DNA of 55,881 bases from Prorocentrum cordatum (taxonomy: Eukaryota > Sar > Dinophyceae > Prorocentrales > Prorocentraceae), in NCBI GenBank assembly GCA_963575745.1, contig CAUYUJ010020571.1, positions 65,001-120,881 of the forward strand, written 5' to 3'. How positions within the stretch are numbered: the stretch's first letter is position 1; each line of letters begins with the position of its first letter. The notes beneath the pieces were generated by a model. The model saw only the letters and a list, made by a program, of their open reading frames with translations, was not told the origin of the DNA and searched no databases. Made by a program: the position numbers and the translations under genes. Positions 44,603-54,109 of this stretch are shown here, one piece after another.

Positions 44603-45371
44603 GTGCTGAAGATGGCGCCCGTGGTGATGCAGGACCGCGCGGCGCGGCGCGCCGACTCTCTCGTCGAGATCGTGTCTGGCCGGCGCTGCCCGCGCGCGCC
44701 TCCCTGAAGACCCGGTTATTCCGGGAGGTGTTCAGCGGCTCTGGACGGCTGGGCCGCGCCCTTGCCGCTAAGGGGCTGCGGGTCCTGCTTTGATCTGCCT
44801 GGGCCCCGACCATGACCTGCTGAATCCCGCCAGGCGCGCCCTCGTCCGAGGCTGGGTGCGCGGCGGGCTGGTCTCGGGCATCCACCTCGGGACCCCTTGC
44901 AACTCGTGGAGCCGAGCGCGCGACATTCCGCCTGGCCCTGGGCCGCTTAGGAGTGGCGCGCTTCCTCTCGGCCTGCCCGACCTCGGCCCCGAAGATCAGG
45001 CCAAGGTCGATGCAGGACATATTTTCATGTCTTTCAGTGCGTCGCTTGTCCATGAGGCCCTCAGGGCCAACGCCCCTGCCGGCATCGAGAATCCCCAAAG
45101 CAGCAATCGCACCTCCTTTTGTTAGTTTGTTGCGTGCGGCTGCTGTCTCGCTCGTAGCCACTCACTTCTGCCAGTGGGGAACGCCGCGGCGGAAGGCCAC
45201 GGCGTTCCTCGCCGTCGGCGTGGCGTGGACATGATTCGCATCGGCCGCGCCTTCTGTACATCGTCCAAGAGGGGTATCTACTCACTCACGAATCATCCTC
45301 ACCCCCAGCTGCATGGTGAGAATGCTGATAGAACCTTTGAGACAAAGCTCGCCGAGGCTTACCCTCAGTGA
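44603..45371 (+). pseudogene. Methyltransferase-like ORF, retroelement 2
   Basis: REVFSGSGRLGRALAAKG (about 44719-44772) is a glycine-rich SAM-binding motif. After a frame change at about 44790, GPDHDLLNPARRAL leads to HLGTPCNSWSRARDIPPG (about 44884-44937). Its TPC (Cys codon 44898-44900) is placed like the catalytic PC of cytosine-C5 enzymes. IENPQSS (about 45084) resembles the ENV motif, and FCQWGTPRRKATAF (frame 1) and NADRTFETKLAEAYPQ (ending 45371) complete the family's C-terminus as I know it from dinoflagellates. A TAG at 45123-45125 and two further frame switches break it. The catalytic cysteine is retained, in contrast to element 1. Whether active members methylate DNA is not shown here. 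Confidence 0.65.
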
Positions 45372-45621
45372 TTGTGTCGTGCCCTCGCCCAAGCATGCAG
45401 TAACGCACATGTATCACGCAGGTCTCGCATATTTGAGCGGGTGGTGCTACCAGCCAGTTGACATATTTGGGAGTCTGGGTTGGGGGATTGCACGCCGTGG
45501 GAGCCTTTCAGATCGTGCGTTCCTCGGCCCGAGACGGCCCTCAGTTTGCAGAGCTGCCGCTTCGTCATCGCGTATCGCTATGCTGGCCAATGAGAATAAG
45601 GATGCCTTTGGGTGCTTTGCA
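45372..45621. other. 3' noncoding part of retroelement 2
   Basis: No recognisable gene. In a split-repeat model this is where a B1 repeat would lie, but I see no matching B2 after 45730. Confidence 0.45.
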
Positions 45622-45730
45622 CTTGTACGGAAATCCTTGGCGAGTTTCGGTTTAGGCCGCCCTGCGTTGCAGTTGCCAGGCGCAGGCACTGTCATCCAGG
45701 TCTCTCCGCAACCGCGGTGGCTCAAAGCAA
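45622..45730 (+). repeat. Retroelement 2 terminal direct repeat, right
   Basis: Second copy of the 109-bp repeat, starting CTTGTACGGAAATCCTTGGC. Confidence 0.88.
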
Positions 45731-45960
45731 CCACCATCTTCGTAGTCGTCGTCCTTCTGCTTCTCCTCCTCCTCCTCCTCCTCCGTTTCGTTCCTCCTCG
45801 TACTCGTCCGCCTCCATCACTTCCTCGTCCTCGCGCTTCTCTTCCTACTCGTTGTCCTCCTGTCCCCCTCGCTGCCTTCCCGGTCATCCACGCTGCCATT
45901 CTCGACATCCGCCGGCTTGTCGTCGCCATCATCCTTTTCTTCTTGTTCCCTACGCGCCTA
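45731..45960. repeat. CTC/TCG-rich tract
   Basis: CTCCTCCTC and CGTCGTC-rich pyrimidine-biased sequence after the right repeat. No gene is seen. Confidence 0.55.
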
Positions 45961-46339
45961 ATGGACAAAGTCGGCGGTTCCCTTTCTTGTCCGATCAGGT
46001 TCCCCCCCAAAACGGCAGCTTCGCCAAAGACATCCTCGAAACAATGAGATCTTCAAGAACGTGGTTTACGACGCTTTACGTTAACATGAGGCTCCTGCTC
46101 GAGGGATCCTCCAGGGGTCTTGCGAATCTGTCGAAATATTTAAAATGAGGCTCTTGCTCGAGACATCAGCGAACAAGTGGGATGGTGTACGAGTTGTTTC
46201 AAGAAGTCTTCTGTTCAACATGGGGCTCTCGCTCGAGACATCCTTGAACAAATGAGGATATCCAGCGAGCTTGCGAACCAAGACGGTCCAAGACGGGCTC
46301 AAGAGGGCTCCAAGACGGTCCAATATACCCTCCACCATC

Positions 46340-46535
46340 TTGATTATCATCATCACCAGCATCATCATCATCGTCATCATCACCACCATGATCATTACAT
46401 GTTTCATCAATCAGTGTCATCATCATCATCATCATCCTCGTCGTCGTCGTCATCAACATCAGCATCATCATCACCATCATCATCATAATAGGTTGTGTCA
46501 TCATCACTCTCAGCATCACCATCAACATGATGATG

Positions 46536-46572
<37 letters not shown>

Positions 46573-46620
46573 CAGTCGTCATCATCGTCAGCGTCATCAT
46601 ATACATAACAGCCATCGTCA
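46340..46620. repeat. (CAT)n microsatellite
   Basis: About 280 bp of ATC/CAT trinucleotide repeat with interruptions. Confidence 0.95.
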
Positions 46621-46869
46621 TCGCCTTTCGGAGCGAGAAGTTAAAGGGAGTTCCTTAGGTGATTAAATTAAGGGGTCGCAAATCAAGAACCAACTCTCGA
46701 GAGACAACGGGTTCAGCGTTGCAAAGGGTTCGTTGCTCGGCGGTTCTCCCCCCAAATGGGCGTTTCGCTCGAGACGGTCCCAAACACAATTGAATTACAG
46801 ATATTGAAGGCGTTGTGACAAGACGTTGTATGTGAAAAATGACGCTCTCGCTCGAATCATCCTCACAGC

Positions 46870-47200
46870 ATGGATTGGTGTAGCGGCTGGTGGTTGTTGA
46901 GATGTGGGTTACGTTTGCTGCGGCTTTTCTGCGGTTAACATATTGCTCGTTTGCTACCCGTGGCAATCGAGAGGTGAGTACGTCTGCTTTTGACTGCGCT
47001 TGCTACCATGGTGTGGTGTAGCTGCTGGTAGCTGCTAGAATGTGGGTACGTTTGCTGTGGCCATGTTGCATTTGAAGTATGATTCGTTCGCTGCCCGTGG
47101 CAAGTGAAAGGTGGGCACGTTTGCTGCTGAGTGCGTTTGCTACCACTCTGTGGTGTAGCCCTCAGGCAGCTGTTGAAGTGTGGGCGCCCCATTCGTGCAC
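46870..47200. repeat. Tandem repeat, unit about 138 bp, about 2.4 copies
   Basis: GGTGTAGC-(T/G)GCTGGT followed by GTGGGTACGTTTGCTG and GCTACCCGTGGCA recurs from about 46873, 47012 and 47149. Confidence 0.75.
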
Positions 47201-47554
47201 ATGCCGCGTTCCATGCAAACCCGTGCGGGCGCGCATGCAGGCTCAGAGAGGCGGCGCTTCCCGTTCTTGTCCTGGTAGGCCCCGTGTAGCGAGTTCGCAT
47301 GAGACATCCTCACAACAATGAAATATTTGCGGCATCGCTCTCAAGAAAAACAAGCGTTTCGCTTGAGACATCCTCAACATCGGGGGCGCCGCAAATTTGC
47401 AATTCTTCACGCTTCGCGTATCCCCACCAGCCCATCCTCAAACAGCAACTCCAGCGAAGCATGCCGACTGTCGTGTTTTTCAGGCGTATTTCTGCCTGCT
47501 CTCGCATATATACCCTGTTCCGATGTCCTCCTGTCGCCTTGTACATCCACCTAC

Positions 47555-47800
47555 TGGGGGGAGCGGGAGGAGGACGAGTCCGAGGAGGAGGAGGGAGAGA
47601 AGGTGTTGGGAGGGAAGACAGAGGGCGGTCGTCGTCGTTTCACACACGTGAACGAGTCAGACGACTCAAATGACGGCGACGCCGCAGACGATGACGGCGA
47701 CGACCACGACGACGACGACGACGACGATTACGATGACAACGACGACGTCGGCGACGACGATGCAGGCGACGACGACGACGACGATCCAGCGTTCTCCCCC
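47555..47800. repeat. GAG and GAC microsatellites
   Basis: GAG-rich run (47555-47600) and GAC/GACGAT run (47665-47795). Confidence 0.85.
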
Positions 47801-47939
47801 GACCAGTTGTGCAGTGAGCGTAACTCGGCACGGATGGGCAGGTCTCCCTCTGAACGCATAGTTCGGAGAGTGGCAGTGAGCTTAGCTCCGCCCATCCAGC
47901 AACCTGCCCGACCAGTTGTGCAGTGATATCTAGAGACCG

Positions 47940-48260
47940 CCAGCGGGCTACACCACAGCACACCACACGACACCACAGCACACCACACCACCCCACACCA
48001 CACCACGCCACGCCACGCCACGCCACGCCACGCCACTCAACCCATACCAGCACGATCAGTAAACGCGACAGGAATCAGAAAAGGAACCAAGAAACAGCAA
48101 AGGCGAGATCGGAGGAATCAGCAAAGGAGAGATTTCAGGAACCACACCGCACTGCACCGCACTAGACCACCCCGCACCAACACCACACCACACCGCACCA
48201 CACCGCACCACACCGCACCGCACCGCACCAGACACCACTGCTCACCACTACAAACCTCTA
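47940..48260. repeat. CCACA/CGCCA repeat
   Basis: CACCACACCA, then CCACGCCACG repeats, and again CACCGCACCA at 48145-48240, around an A-rich insert (48050-48140) that contains the left inverted repeat. Confidence 0.9.
48069..48144. repeat. Inverted repeat left of the helicase locus
   Basis: Pairs in inverted orientation with about 53809-53882. The core CAAAGGCGAGATCGGAGGAA at 48098-48117 is identical to the complement of 53833-53852. Outside the core the match is imperfect and itself repetitive (GGAACC-A-GCAAAGG). Confidence 0.7.
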
Positions 48261-48480
48261 CACACGACACCACACAACATCAGACGACGACACTTCAGCC
48301 CTAGAGGCCCCCAGGGCTCGCCACGAGGTCACCAAGGCTCTCAGGAGAGGCCCAAGTCTATATTTCCGCCAGCGTTGTCGTCGCTGTTGCCATTCTGGTT
48401 CACAGTGTTGCAGTGTGGCTGTGAGCTTAGCTCCGCCTACCAGCAATCGCTTCCGTCTACCAGCAATCGCTTCCGTAGTC

Positions 48481-51400
48481 ATGGAGAAGCGCCCGTACGC
48501 TTTGGTAACCTTGCTAGCCGCGGGGGCTCCTTGGAGCGAGCAGCGCGAGGGCACGTCCTTCGACGAGTTCATGCGGGACACGTTTGGAGCATCGATCGAT
48601 GGTGGCGGTCCGTCGCAAAGCCAAGATTTGGAATTTAGCTGCGCGCATCCGTCTCGGAACGGGTCGAATAGCTTGCTGAAAGGTCCTGCCGCATGCCGGT
48701 TTCCAGATGCGCGAGAGACTCCGCGCGCCATTCTTGCAGTGTTTGGCGCATGGTTACCGTCCGGCGAGGCTGACGTCATCCACAGTGCGTTGCCCGGCAA
48801 GTCAGTCTGGAAGTTTTGGGTGGCTGTGCGTGCCGATGAGGAGGTGGTCATTGCCTCTCCTTTTGGCAACGACCGGTCGTCGCCGTACCGGCGTCGCCCA
48901 GCTGACATCGCGGATTGCCTGCCGCCAGAGCTACTCGGGCGAATAAAACGGAACGCCCTGCAAGCAATAGGCTACGCGGAGCAGGCCATCGCGAACAAGA
49001 AAGGTCAAAGTTCTAAGAGGCAGAGGGGGGATGGCAGCGGTGAGCTGAACTGCATGAGGAAAGTCGTCGCTCAGTTGGGCACGAAGGAGCTGCCTCCTCC
49101 GGAGTGCCGCAGCACTGCCTGGAAAGCTTGCGGTGACACGGTGTTTGCGCCGGTGGACATCGCGGCTCGGGGGTGCAGTTGCGGCCGCCTGGAGAAGTTC
49201 GCCGTGCACATGTCCGTCGACTGCCGCGGCTTAGGGCCCAGCAACGTGGCTCGCAAGACCACGTTCAACGTAGAGGCAGAGGTCGCGCCAGCGCTGCTGC
49301 GTGCGGCGAAGGGCAAGCTGCTGTGCGAACTGCGGGCGGGGTCTGTTCGCAACGAAGATGTGGTGCGTCTGAAGGTTCACGAGGACAACCTCGGTTGTGC
49401 TTCCATCGTGTGCAACATGCACACGTTCACTGACAGGGGCGCCCGTTGGCGCGTTGACTCCGACGGCGACTTCGCAATCGACGAGCGCCGCATGCTGTGG
49501 ATGATAAGTACGCGCGCACTGTCGAACATAGGCATCCAGGGCAATGCGCTTAGCGCAGCCCATCGAGATATTCGCGCTGCTAGACCGCGCGCTAGCCCAG
49601 ATAGCCTCGAAGCGGCGTACCAGAGCGGAACGCTTCATGTCGTAGTGGCCGCGCCGAGGAAAGATCACGCTACTCGCATCACTCTGGAGCCAGAGGTGCA
49701 CGCAGATGGAGAGTATCTCGGCGTTATCCTTGAATGGGTTGGCAACCGAGTATACCAGCACGCCGCCCTTGTTCGCAGCGCTACTGCGGAGGATACTCTT
49801 GGGCTCGGCGCTCTGCGGTCTGCCTTCTCCATAGCGCAGCCTTGGCGTGGACCGCTAGTCGCAGTCGGAAATGTGCTGAAGAATAGAGTCTCTCCATCGT
49901 CTGACTTCATCCAGACGGTATTGCACAGGCGCGGCATTCAGCTGTCGGACGATCAGAAGCGATGCATGGAGATCATCAACGCGTCGGACAATCATCACTT
50001 GGTCATGCAGGCTTTTGCAGGCACTGGAAAGTCGCTACTTTTAGCTTTGCTGGTCGAGGCAGCGTTGGCCGACGTGGGCACACGGAATGGCGCAGTGGTG
50101 ATCGTGACTCCTTCGCGTGATCTGCGTGACTCCATATTACAAGGTCCGGATTTCCTAGGCAACGTGTTCGTGGCGGATGATTGCGGGCCCCGAGTTGTTT
50201 GGCTTGGGCGACCTTCAGATGCTCCCGGGGCGTCGGGCACATGGGAAAATAAGGTTGCGGACGTGGCGCAAGACTTGCTGCGCCCTCTGCGCGCAGAGGT
50301 GGAAGAGCTGGAAGCTTCGGTTCTACGCCCTGCTTTTCAGCGTATCTTGGAGTTCAGCATCTCCTGGAATGAGCTGCCGGCGGCCTCTGTTGTCGTGGTC
50401 GAGGACGCTGTGTTCGCGGCGCTGGAGGAGTTCCGCGGCCATGCTCGCCAGCACATGCTACAGATCTTTGCCATCAAACGGCGAAGGGCGGAGCACTGGG
50501 ACGACGTCATCACAGAAGGCACCAGCGGTTATCTCATTGTTTCAACAATGGATTATTTCGTCAAGTGGCGGGCGGGAGGCATTCAAGGATACATGAACCG
50601 TTCGTTGGATCGCCTGGAGATCAGCCTGTTCTGCATGGAGGAGTTTGAGTCCTACGAAGTTTCCCAGGTGGTAGCTGCCTTGGCGAACGTGTCTGTAAAG
50701 ACATTGCTCATGGTGGGGGACCAGCATCAGAGAGTGGAGAATGTCGGTCACCGGCGTTCGCGCACCACCTTCAGCTCCGACAGCGCCGTCGGCGCGCTGC
50801 CCTTCGCTCCGCGCGGCCTGGAAGGTGATGGCGAGGATTGCGCCGCGATGGCAGTGAGCGTAGCTCAGCCCACACCGTCTGCTCTGACAGGAAGCGCGGC
50901 CTTCCCTGAGGCCCGTCCGTGGTACGAATGGTGCCGAGACGGCGAGAATGCAGTCCTCGACGTTTGCAAAAGGTGCGGCAAGGACGTCTGCAACTACGTG
51001 GCGCCGTGCTTTGATTTCGCGAGCACTTTTGCTTCTGACTCGGCTGTCGCTCGTAACACCGCATTGCAGCGCGTATTCTACGACGGCGACCAATGGTACA
51101 GGAGTCCACTGCGGGGCGGTGACGAAGTCGGTTGGCACCCTCTCTTGTTCGAATGTCTATGCCACGCTGTTGCCGCAGATTTGAGCGAGCACAGGAGTCG
51201 CCAGCGGAAGTGGGAAGGGTTTCCACGACCAACGGTGCTGATCATCATGCCTTTGAGCCGGTCAGCAATCCCGTTGTGTTGCTTGATGCAAGCTGCTTTC
51301 GATGACACAAGTCTGGGCTCAGGGGTCGTGCAAGTGTCGCTCCCTTTGAATGTGAGGGGGGAGAGCGTCCCTATAGTGCACTGCGTGCGGCATCGTCGCA

Positions 51401-52776
51401 CTGTGGGTGCTCAGGACCAATGCGCTGGGACGCCGAGGAACTTGAACCAAGAGTACATCAACATGACGCGCGGGGTGGTGAAGACTTGCATGCGGGTAGA
51501 ATTACAACCGTTCGGGCATCCAGCAATGCCGCGCGACGCGCGCCATGAGTATGTCGGCGGTGGGTCCAAGGACGAGTTTTGCTCCGCGTACGCGAAGCGC
51601 AGGAACAGGCACATCTGGGACTACGAGCTTCCGTGGGGCATTCTCCAGGACCGCCAGAATATACAAGCGTCGTATCACGACTGCTTTGAGCGTAGGCTTC
51701 GAGATGATGCTGCTCGTCGTTTACATGACATCGCTGATGAGGTGCGGTGGAAGCTGCATCGGAACCAGATTCCAAACTTGCCGACCCTCGGCCAGGGATG
51801 CAGCGACTACAAATCCTTCGATGATGTCCTAGGGCAAGCAGCCGGCGCAGGCACCTCTCTGTCGCGATTCGTGCACGAGTCCACCAGGTCGCTTCGGGAT
51901 TTGAGTCATGGAGCGGCAGCCGAGCGATGGGGCGTGCAGGAGATGCACGACAAGGTGAGCCGCGATGTGGACTTGTTGGATCGGATGCCAGGCATGAAGT
52001 TCGGCCACTTGTTGCTGCCGTGCGCCACCGCAGAGGTGAGCTCCGAAGCAGGCAAAGGCGTGACGCGCCTCTGCTTCCCATTCCTTCATGCTCACGCGGG
52101 TCTGGCGGTCGAGAGCGCTATAACAGCACTCTGCAGCCTGGCCTGGTTTCTGTCGTTCGTGCTGGAGAAGGAACTCGTGTCGGATGCGCGTGTGAGCAGA
52201 GAACTGCATAAAATGCGGGTCATAGAAGAAGACGGGGACCTTTGGTTCAATAAGGCCTGCCAGTCCGGACGCATAGCCACAGCCATCAAGGGCAAGGGCA
52301 AGAGCGTAGTCTACATGTATGTTGGCGGAGGGGCAGTGGACCACGAGCAGTCTTACCTCTTGGGCGGCATCGTAGTAATCTGCAAGAGCTGGATGTGGGC
52401 GGTTTTGGTTTACTCCGCGGTGAGAATTGCGGGCCTCGCGTGCAACAACTCGATAGGCTCCTTGGACTCCGCGTTGGTGATCTGCGACGAGACCGAGACA
52501 AGCGAGTCTACAACTGAACCCACAGCTGCGACGCAATCACCCGTTCTTGCCTTCCACAAGCTCACTGAGGAGACGTGGCTTCGTGTTGGTCCATTGTGTG
52601 ACGTGGTTATGTCCGATGTCGAGGCGCCGCGGCGCACTGGACTGCGCGCGCGAGGTCGGCGCAATGCCTTCTCGGTCTGCGCGGGCGGGCGAGGCTTCCC
52701 ACGGGATGCCCGATGGAAACGCTCGAAGGACAGTTCCGCCAGACGATTCAGTATGCAAGCGGTGTGTCGAACGTGA
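48481..52776 (+). CDS. SF1-type helicase, large, intron-less
   Basis: 1,431 codons from ATG 48481 to the stop at 52774-52776, with no break. In-frame codons run further upstream but without ATG. Motifs: glutamine motif about residue 492 (IQLSDDQ), Walker A AGTGKS 513-518, Ia VTPSRDL about 543-548, Ic LIVSTMDYF about 685-693, motif II MEEFES 719-724 (Glu-Glu where DE is usual), III VGDQHQ 745-750, IV LIIMPLSRS, V VRGESVPIV about 958-966, VI INMTRG 993-998. This order is SF1, with III nearest the UvrD group. A Cys cluster (C829, C832, C837, C843) sits in an insertion between III and IV. The first 480 residues and those after 1,050 are unrecognised. A coding overlap with the zinc-binding ORF downstream suggests the two were one protein. 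Role (DNA or RNA) is not determined. Confidence 0.8.
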   Translation: MEKRPYALVTLLAAGAPWSEQREGTSFDEFMRDTFGASIDGGGPSQSQDLEFSCAHPSRNGSNSLLKGPAACRFPDARETPRAILAVFGAWLPSGEADVIHSALPGKSVWKFWVAVRADEEVVIASPFGNDRSSPYRRRPADIADCLPPELLGRIKRNALQAIGYAEQAIANKKGQSSKRQRGDGSGELNCMRKVVAQLGTKELPPPECRSTAWKACGDTVFAPVDIAARGCSCGRLEKFAVHMSVDCRGLGPSNVARKTTFNVEAEVAPALLRAAKGKLLCELRAGSVRNEDVVRLKVHEDNLGCASIVCNMHTFTDRGARWRVDSDGDFAIDERRMLWMISTRALSNIGIQGNALSAAHRDIRAARPRASPDSLEAAYQSGTLHVVVAAPRKDHATRITLEPEVHADGEYLGVILEWVGNRVYQHAALVRSATAEDTLGLGALRSAFSIAQPWRGPLVAVGNVLKNRVSPSSDFIQTVLHRRGIQLSDDQKRCMEIINASDNHHLVMQAFAGTGKSLLLALLVEAALADVGTRNGAVVIVTPSRDLRDSILQGPDFLGNVFVADDCGPRVVWLGRPSDAPGASGTWENKVADVAQDLLRPLRAEVEELEASVLRPAFQRILEFSISWNELPAASVVVVEDAVFAALEEFRGHARQHMLQIFAIKRRRAEHWDDVITEGTSGYLIVSTMDYFVKWRAGGIQGYMNRSLDRLEISLFCMEEFESYEVSQVVAALANVSVKTLLMVGDQHQRVENVGHRRSRTTFSSDSAVGALPFAPRGLEGDGEDCAAMAVSVAQPTPSALTGSAAFPEARPWYEWCRDGENAVLDVCKRCGKDVCNYVAPCFDFASTFASDSAVARNTALQRVFYDGDQWYRSPLRGGDEVGWHPLLFECLCHAVAADLSEHRSRQRKWEGFPRPTVLIIMPLSRSAIPLCCLMQAAFDDTSLGSGVVQVSLPLNVRGESVPIVHCVRHRRTVGAQDQCAGTPRNLNQEYINMTRGVVKTCMRVELQPFGHPAMPRDARHEYVGGGSKDEFCSAYAKRRNRHIWDYELPWGILQDRQNIQASYHDCFERRLRDDAARRLHDIADEVRWKLHRNQIPNLPTLGQGCSDYKSFDDVLGQAAGAGTSLSRFVHESTRSLRDLSHGAAAERWGVQEMHDKVSRDVDLLDRMPGMKFGHLLLPCATAEVSSEAGKGVTRLCFPFLHAHAGLAVESAITALCSLAWFLSFVLEKELVSDARVSRELHKMRVIEEDGDLWFNKACQSGRIATAIKGKGKSVVYMYVGGGAVDHEQSYLLGGIVVICKSWMWAVLVYSAVRIAGLACNNSIGSLDSALVICDETETSESTTEPTAATQSPVLAFHKLTEETWLRVGPLCDVVMSDVEAPRRTGLRARGRRNAFSVCAGGRGFPRDARWKRSKDSSARRFSMQAVCRT
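50848..50876 (+). repeat. GTGAGCTTAGCTC-type motif inside the helicase ORF
   Basis: ATGGCAGTGAGCGTAGCTCA reads in frame as MAVSVAQP (residues 790-797). The same motif lies in noncoding leaders at 48415 and 54113 and at 47873. Confidence 0.6.
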
Positions 52777-53548
52777 TGACTGGAAGAAGAGCCTGACCCC
52801 GAACGGCCACGGGTGCTCCGCTTGCAAAAAAGTTGTTGATGCAGGCGCTTGGGGCGCGCAGATTATTTACCACCATCGGCATTCCGATCGAGACCTCGTG
52901 TGCCCGGGCTGCGCAGGGCGAGGGTTCGCGCCCGGCAAGTACGACGAGCACCAGTGCGAAGATTGCTTCGAGAAATTGGGCCGCCTCGCGTTCGACAAAT
53001 ACGCGCTGCACAACGCGAAGAGGCGGGAGAAGTCCCGCTTGGTGTGCCTGGACTGTCAGACGAAGCTGCGGTGCGGGAAATGTAAAACGGCGTATGAGCT
53101 GAAGTACTGGTCGAAGTCTGAACGCGATAATCACGCGTCTTCTCAGGGCACAACTCTGGTCTGCAAAGCATGCCGTGCGCTAGGGGTCCACCCGTGTGAC
53201 CTGGATACGTGCGCGTGCCAGACGTGCACATGCAGGTTCGGCGCCCGTAAGTTCAACCAAAAACTACTCGATCACCACAAGAATAGCAATCGCAAGAAGC
53301 TTCAGTGCAAGCAGTGCGTCGCTGGCACCGAAGAACGAGTGCGCCACCTGCGCAAAGCACTGCAGAAGAGCAAGCGAAAGTGCAAGGGCCATTGCCGCAT
53401 TCACCAGGACAAATGCCCGCTGACCCCCGTCCTTTTCGGAGAGAAACGCTGGCCGGGCAGCGACGGAGCGATATCCGCCGACGACCGGAAGTTCTTGGAC
53501 GAGTTGCAACCGATTCGGGAATGGTGGAGCAAAGCCTGGGGACGATGA
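52664..53548 (+). CDS. Tandem CxxC zinc-binding protein, possible helicase C-terminus
   Basis: Open to TGA 53546-53548. The ATG at 52664 is the last one before clearly protein-like sequence; an ATG at 52616 is also in frame. From about 52745 at least nine CxxC pairs appear (CKRC, CSAC, CPGC, CEDC, CLDC, CGKC, CKAC, CQTC, CKQC), mostly in modules of about 40 residues of the form C-x2-C, aromatic/Lys-rich middle, LVC-x2-C. The C-terminus is Lys/Arg-rich, then KFLDELQPIREWWSKAWG. The modules recall Stc1-like zinc domains but I cannot assign the family. The frame lies one base off the helicase frame and overlaps its last 113 nt, so a single-base change would fuse them. It may be a separate gene, a recoded extension or a broken tail. 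Confidence 0.65.
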   Translation: MPSRSARAGEASHGMPDGNARRTVPPDDSVCKRCVERDDWKKSLTPNGHGCSACKKVVDAGAWGAQIIYHHRHSDRDLVCPGCAGRGFAPGKYDEHQCEDCFEKLGRLAFDKYALHNAKRREKSRLVCLDCQTKLRCGKCKTAYELKYWSKSERDNHASSQGTTLVCKACRALGVHPCDLDTCACQTCTCRFGARKFNQKLLDHHKNSNRKKLQCKQCVAGTEERVRHLRKALQKSKRKCKGHCRIHQDKCPLTPVLFGEKRWPGSDGAISADDRKFLDELQPIREWWSKAWGR

Positions 53549-54038
53549 GCTACCGCGCGGTGCCCGTCGAGCCAGACTCTCTCCGCGCGTTGTAGGGGCC
53601 ACCGATCGCCGAGATCTCTCGCTGCGCCGCTGCCTGAGCGCCTGAGCACCGCTGCCTGCTCTTCGACCAAGTCGACCAGGCTCGACGGCCTGTGCGAAAA
53701 CATGTGTGTCCTCTTCAGAGTCCTCCTCCTCCGCCTCTGCCTCGTTTGATTCGTTTGATTCGTGTCCCTGGGATCTCGCTTTTGTTGGGCCCTGGTTCCT
53801 TTGCCGGTTCCTGTTAGCTCGCCTTCGGTGGTTCCTCCGATCTCGCCTTTGTTGGTGCCTGGTTTTTCTCTGGTTCCTATCGGGTTTACTAGTCGTGCTC
53901 GCTCCTGGGATTTCACTACTGCTGGTTCCTGGGGGTCGTGACAAGGGACGCGGGTTCACAAGGGAGTGTGAGAAAGGCTAGGATACACAAGAACTTTGCC
54001 ATAAGGGGGTCGAAGGCATTGCGATTCCCTAGCGATTT
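53549..54038. other. Spacer with right inverted repeat
   Basis: No gene is seen. It contains a TTTGATTCG duplication, GGTTCCT-type repeats and the right inverted repeat. Confidence 0.5.
53809..53882. repeat. Inverted repeat right of the helicase locus
   Basis: Counterpart of 48069-48144. The identical 20-bp core is TTCCTCCGATCTCGCCTTTG at 53833-53852. Confidence 0.7.
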
Positions 54039-54060
54039 TCCGTAGCCATTGTGGCCCAAG
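54039..54060 (+). other. Relic dinoflagellate spliced leader
   Basis: TCCGTAGCCATTGTGGCCCA followed by AG matches the 22-nt dinoflagellate spliced leader at 20 positions (two substitutions, in the T run and in the CTCAAG end). It lies 135 bp before the ATG at 54196. Genomic spliced-leader relics are known in dinoflagellates as traces of mRNA re-integration. Confidence 0.82.
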
Positions 54061-54109
54061 ACAAGTTGGCACAAGATATTCTCGGCCATTTCCCAGCAAT
54101 CTCCTTGTG

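Larger units (their letters stand above)
39389..45730 (+). mobile_element. Retroelement 2: YR retroelement with terminal direct repeats
   Basis: Two 109-bp direct repeats (39389-39497 and 45622-45730) flank a plus-strand order of gag-like, RT, RNase H, tyrosine recombinase and methyltransferase-like ORFs. No B-type repeats like those of element 1 were found, so either the second half of a split repeat is lost or this family has simple terminal repeats. It differs from element 1 in every domain sequence and in having the methyltransferase after the recombinase. Confidence 0.75.
46010..47385. repeat. Dispersed GCTCGAGACATCCT motif, about eight copies
   Basis: A core of about 35 bp, ATGAGGCTCTCGCTCGAGACATCCTC with variants, recurs near 46013, 46086, 46145, 46217, 46755, 46837, 47290 and 47350. 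Spacing is irregular and other repeats lie between. Confidence 0.7.

Noticed and set aside
48481-52776. Helitron RepHel as identity of the helicase
   Set aside because: No HUH (HxH) replication-initiator motif or catalytic tyrosine pair was seen in the N-terminal half, and motif III is not PIF1-like.
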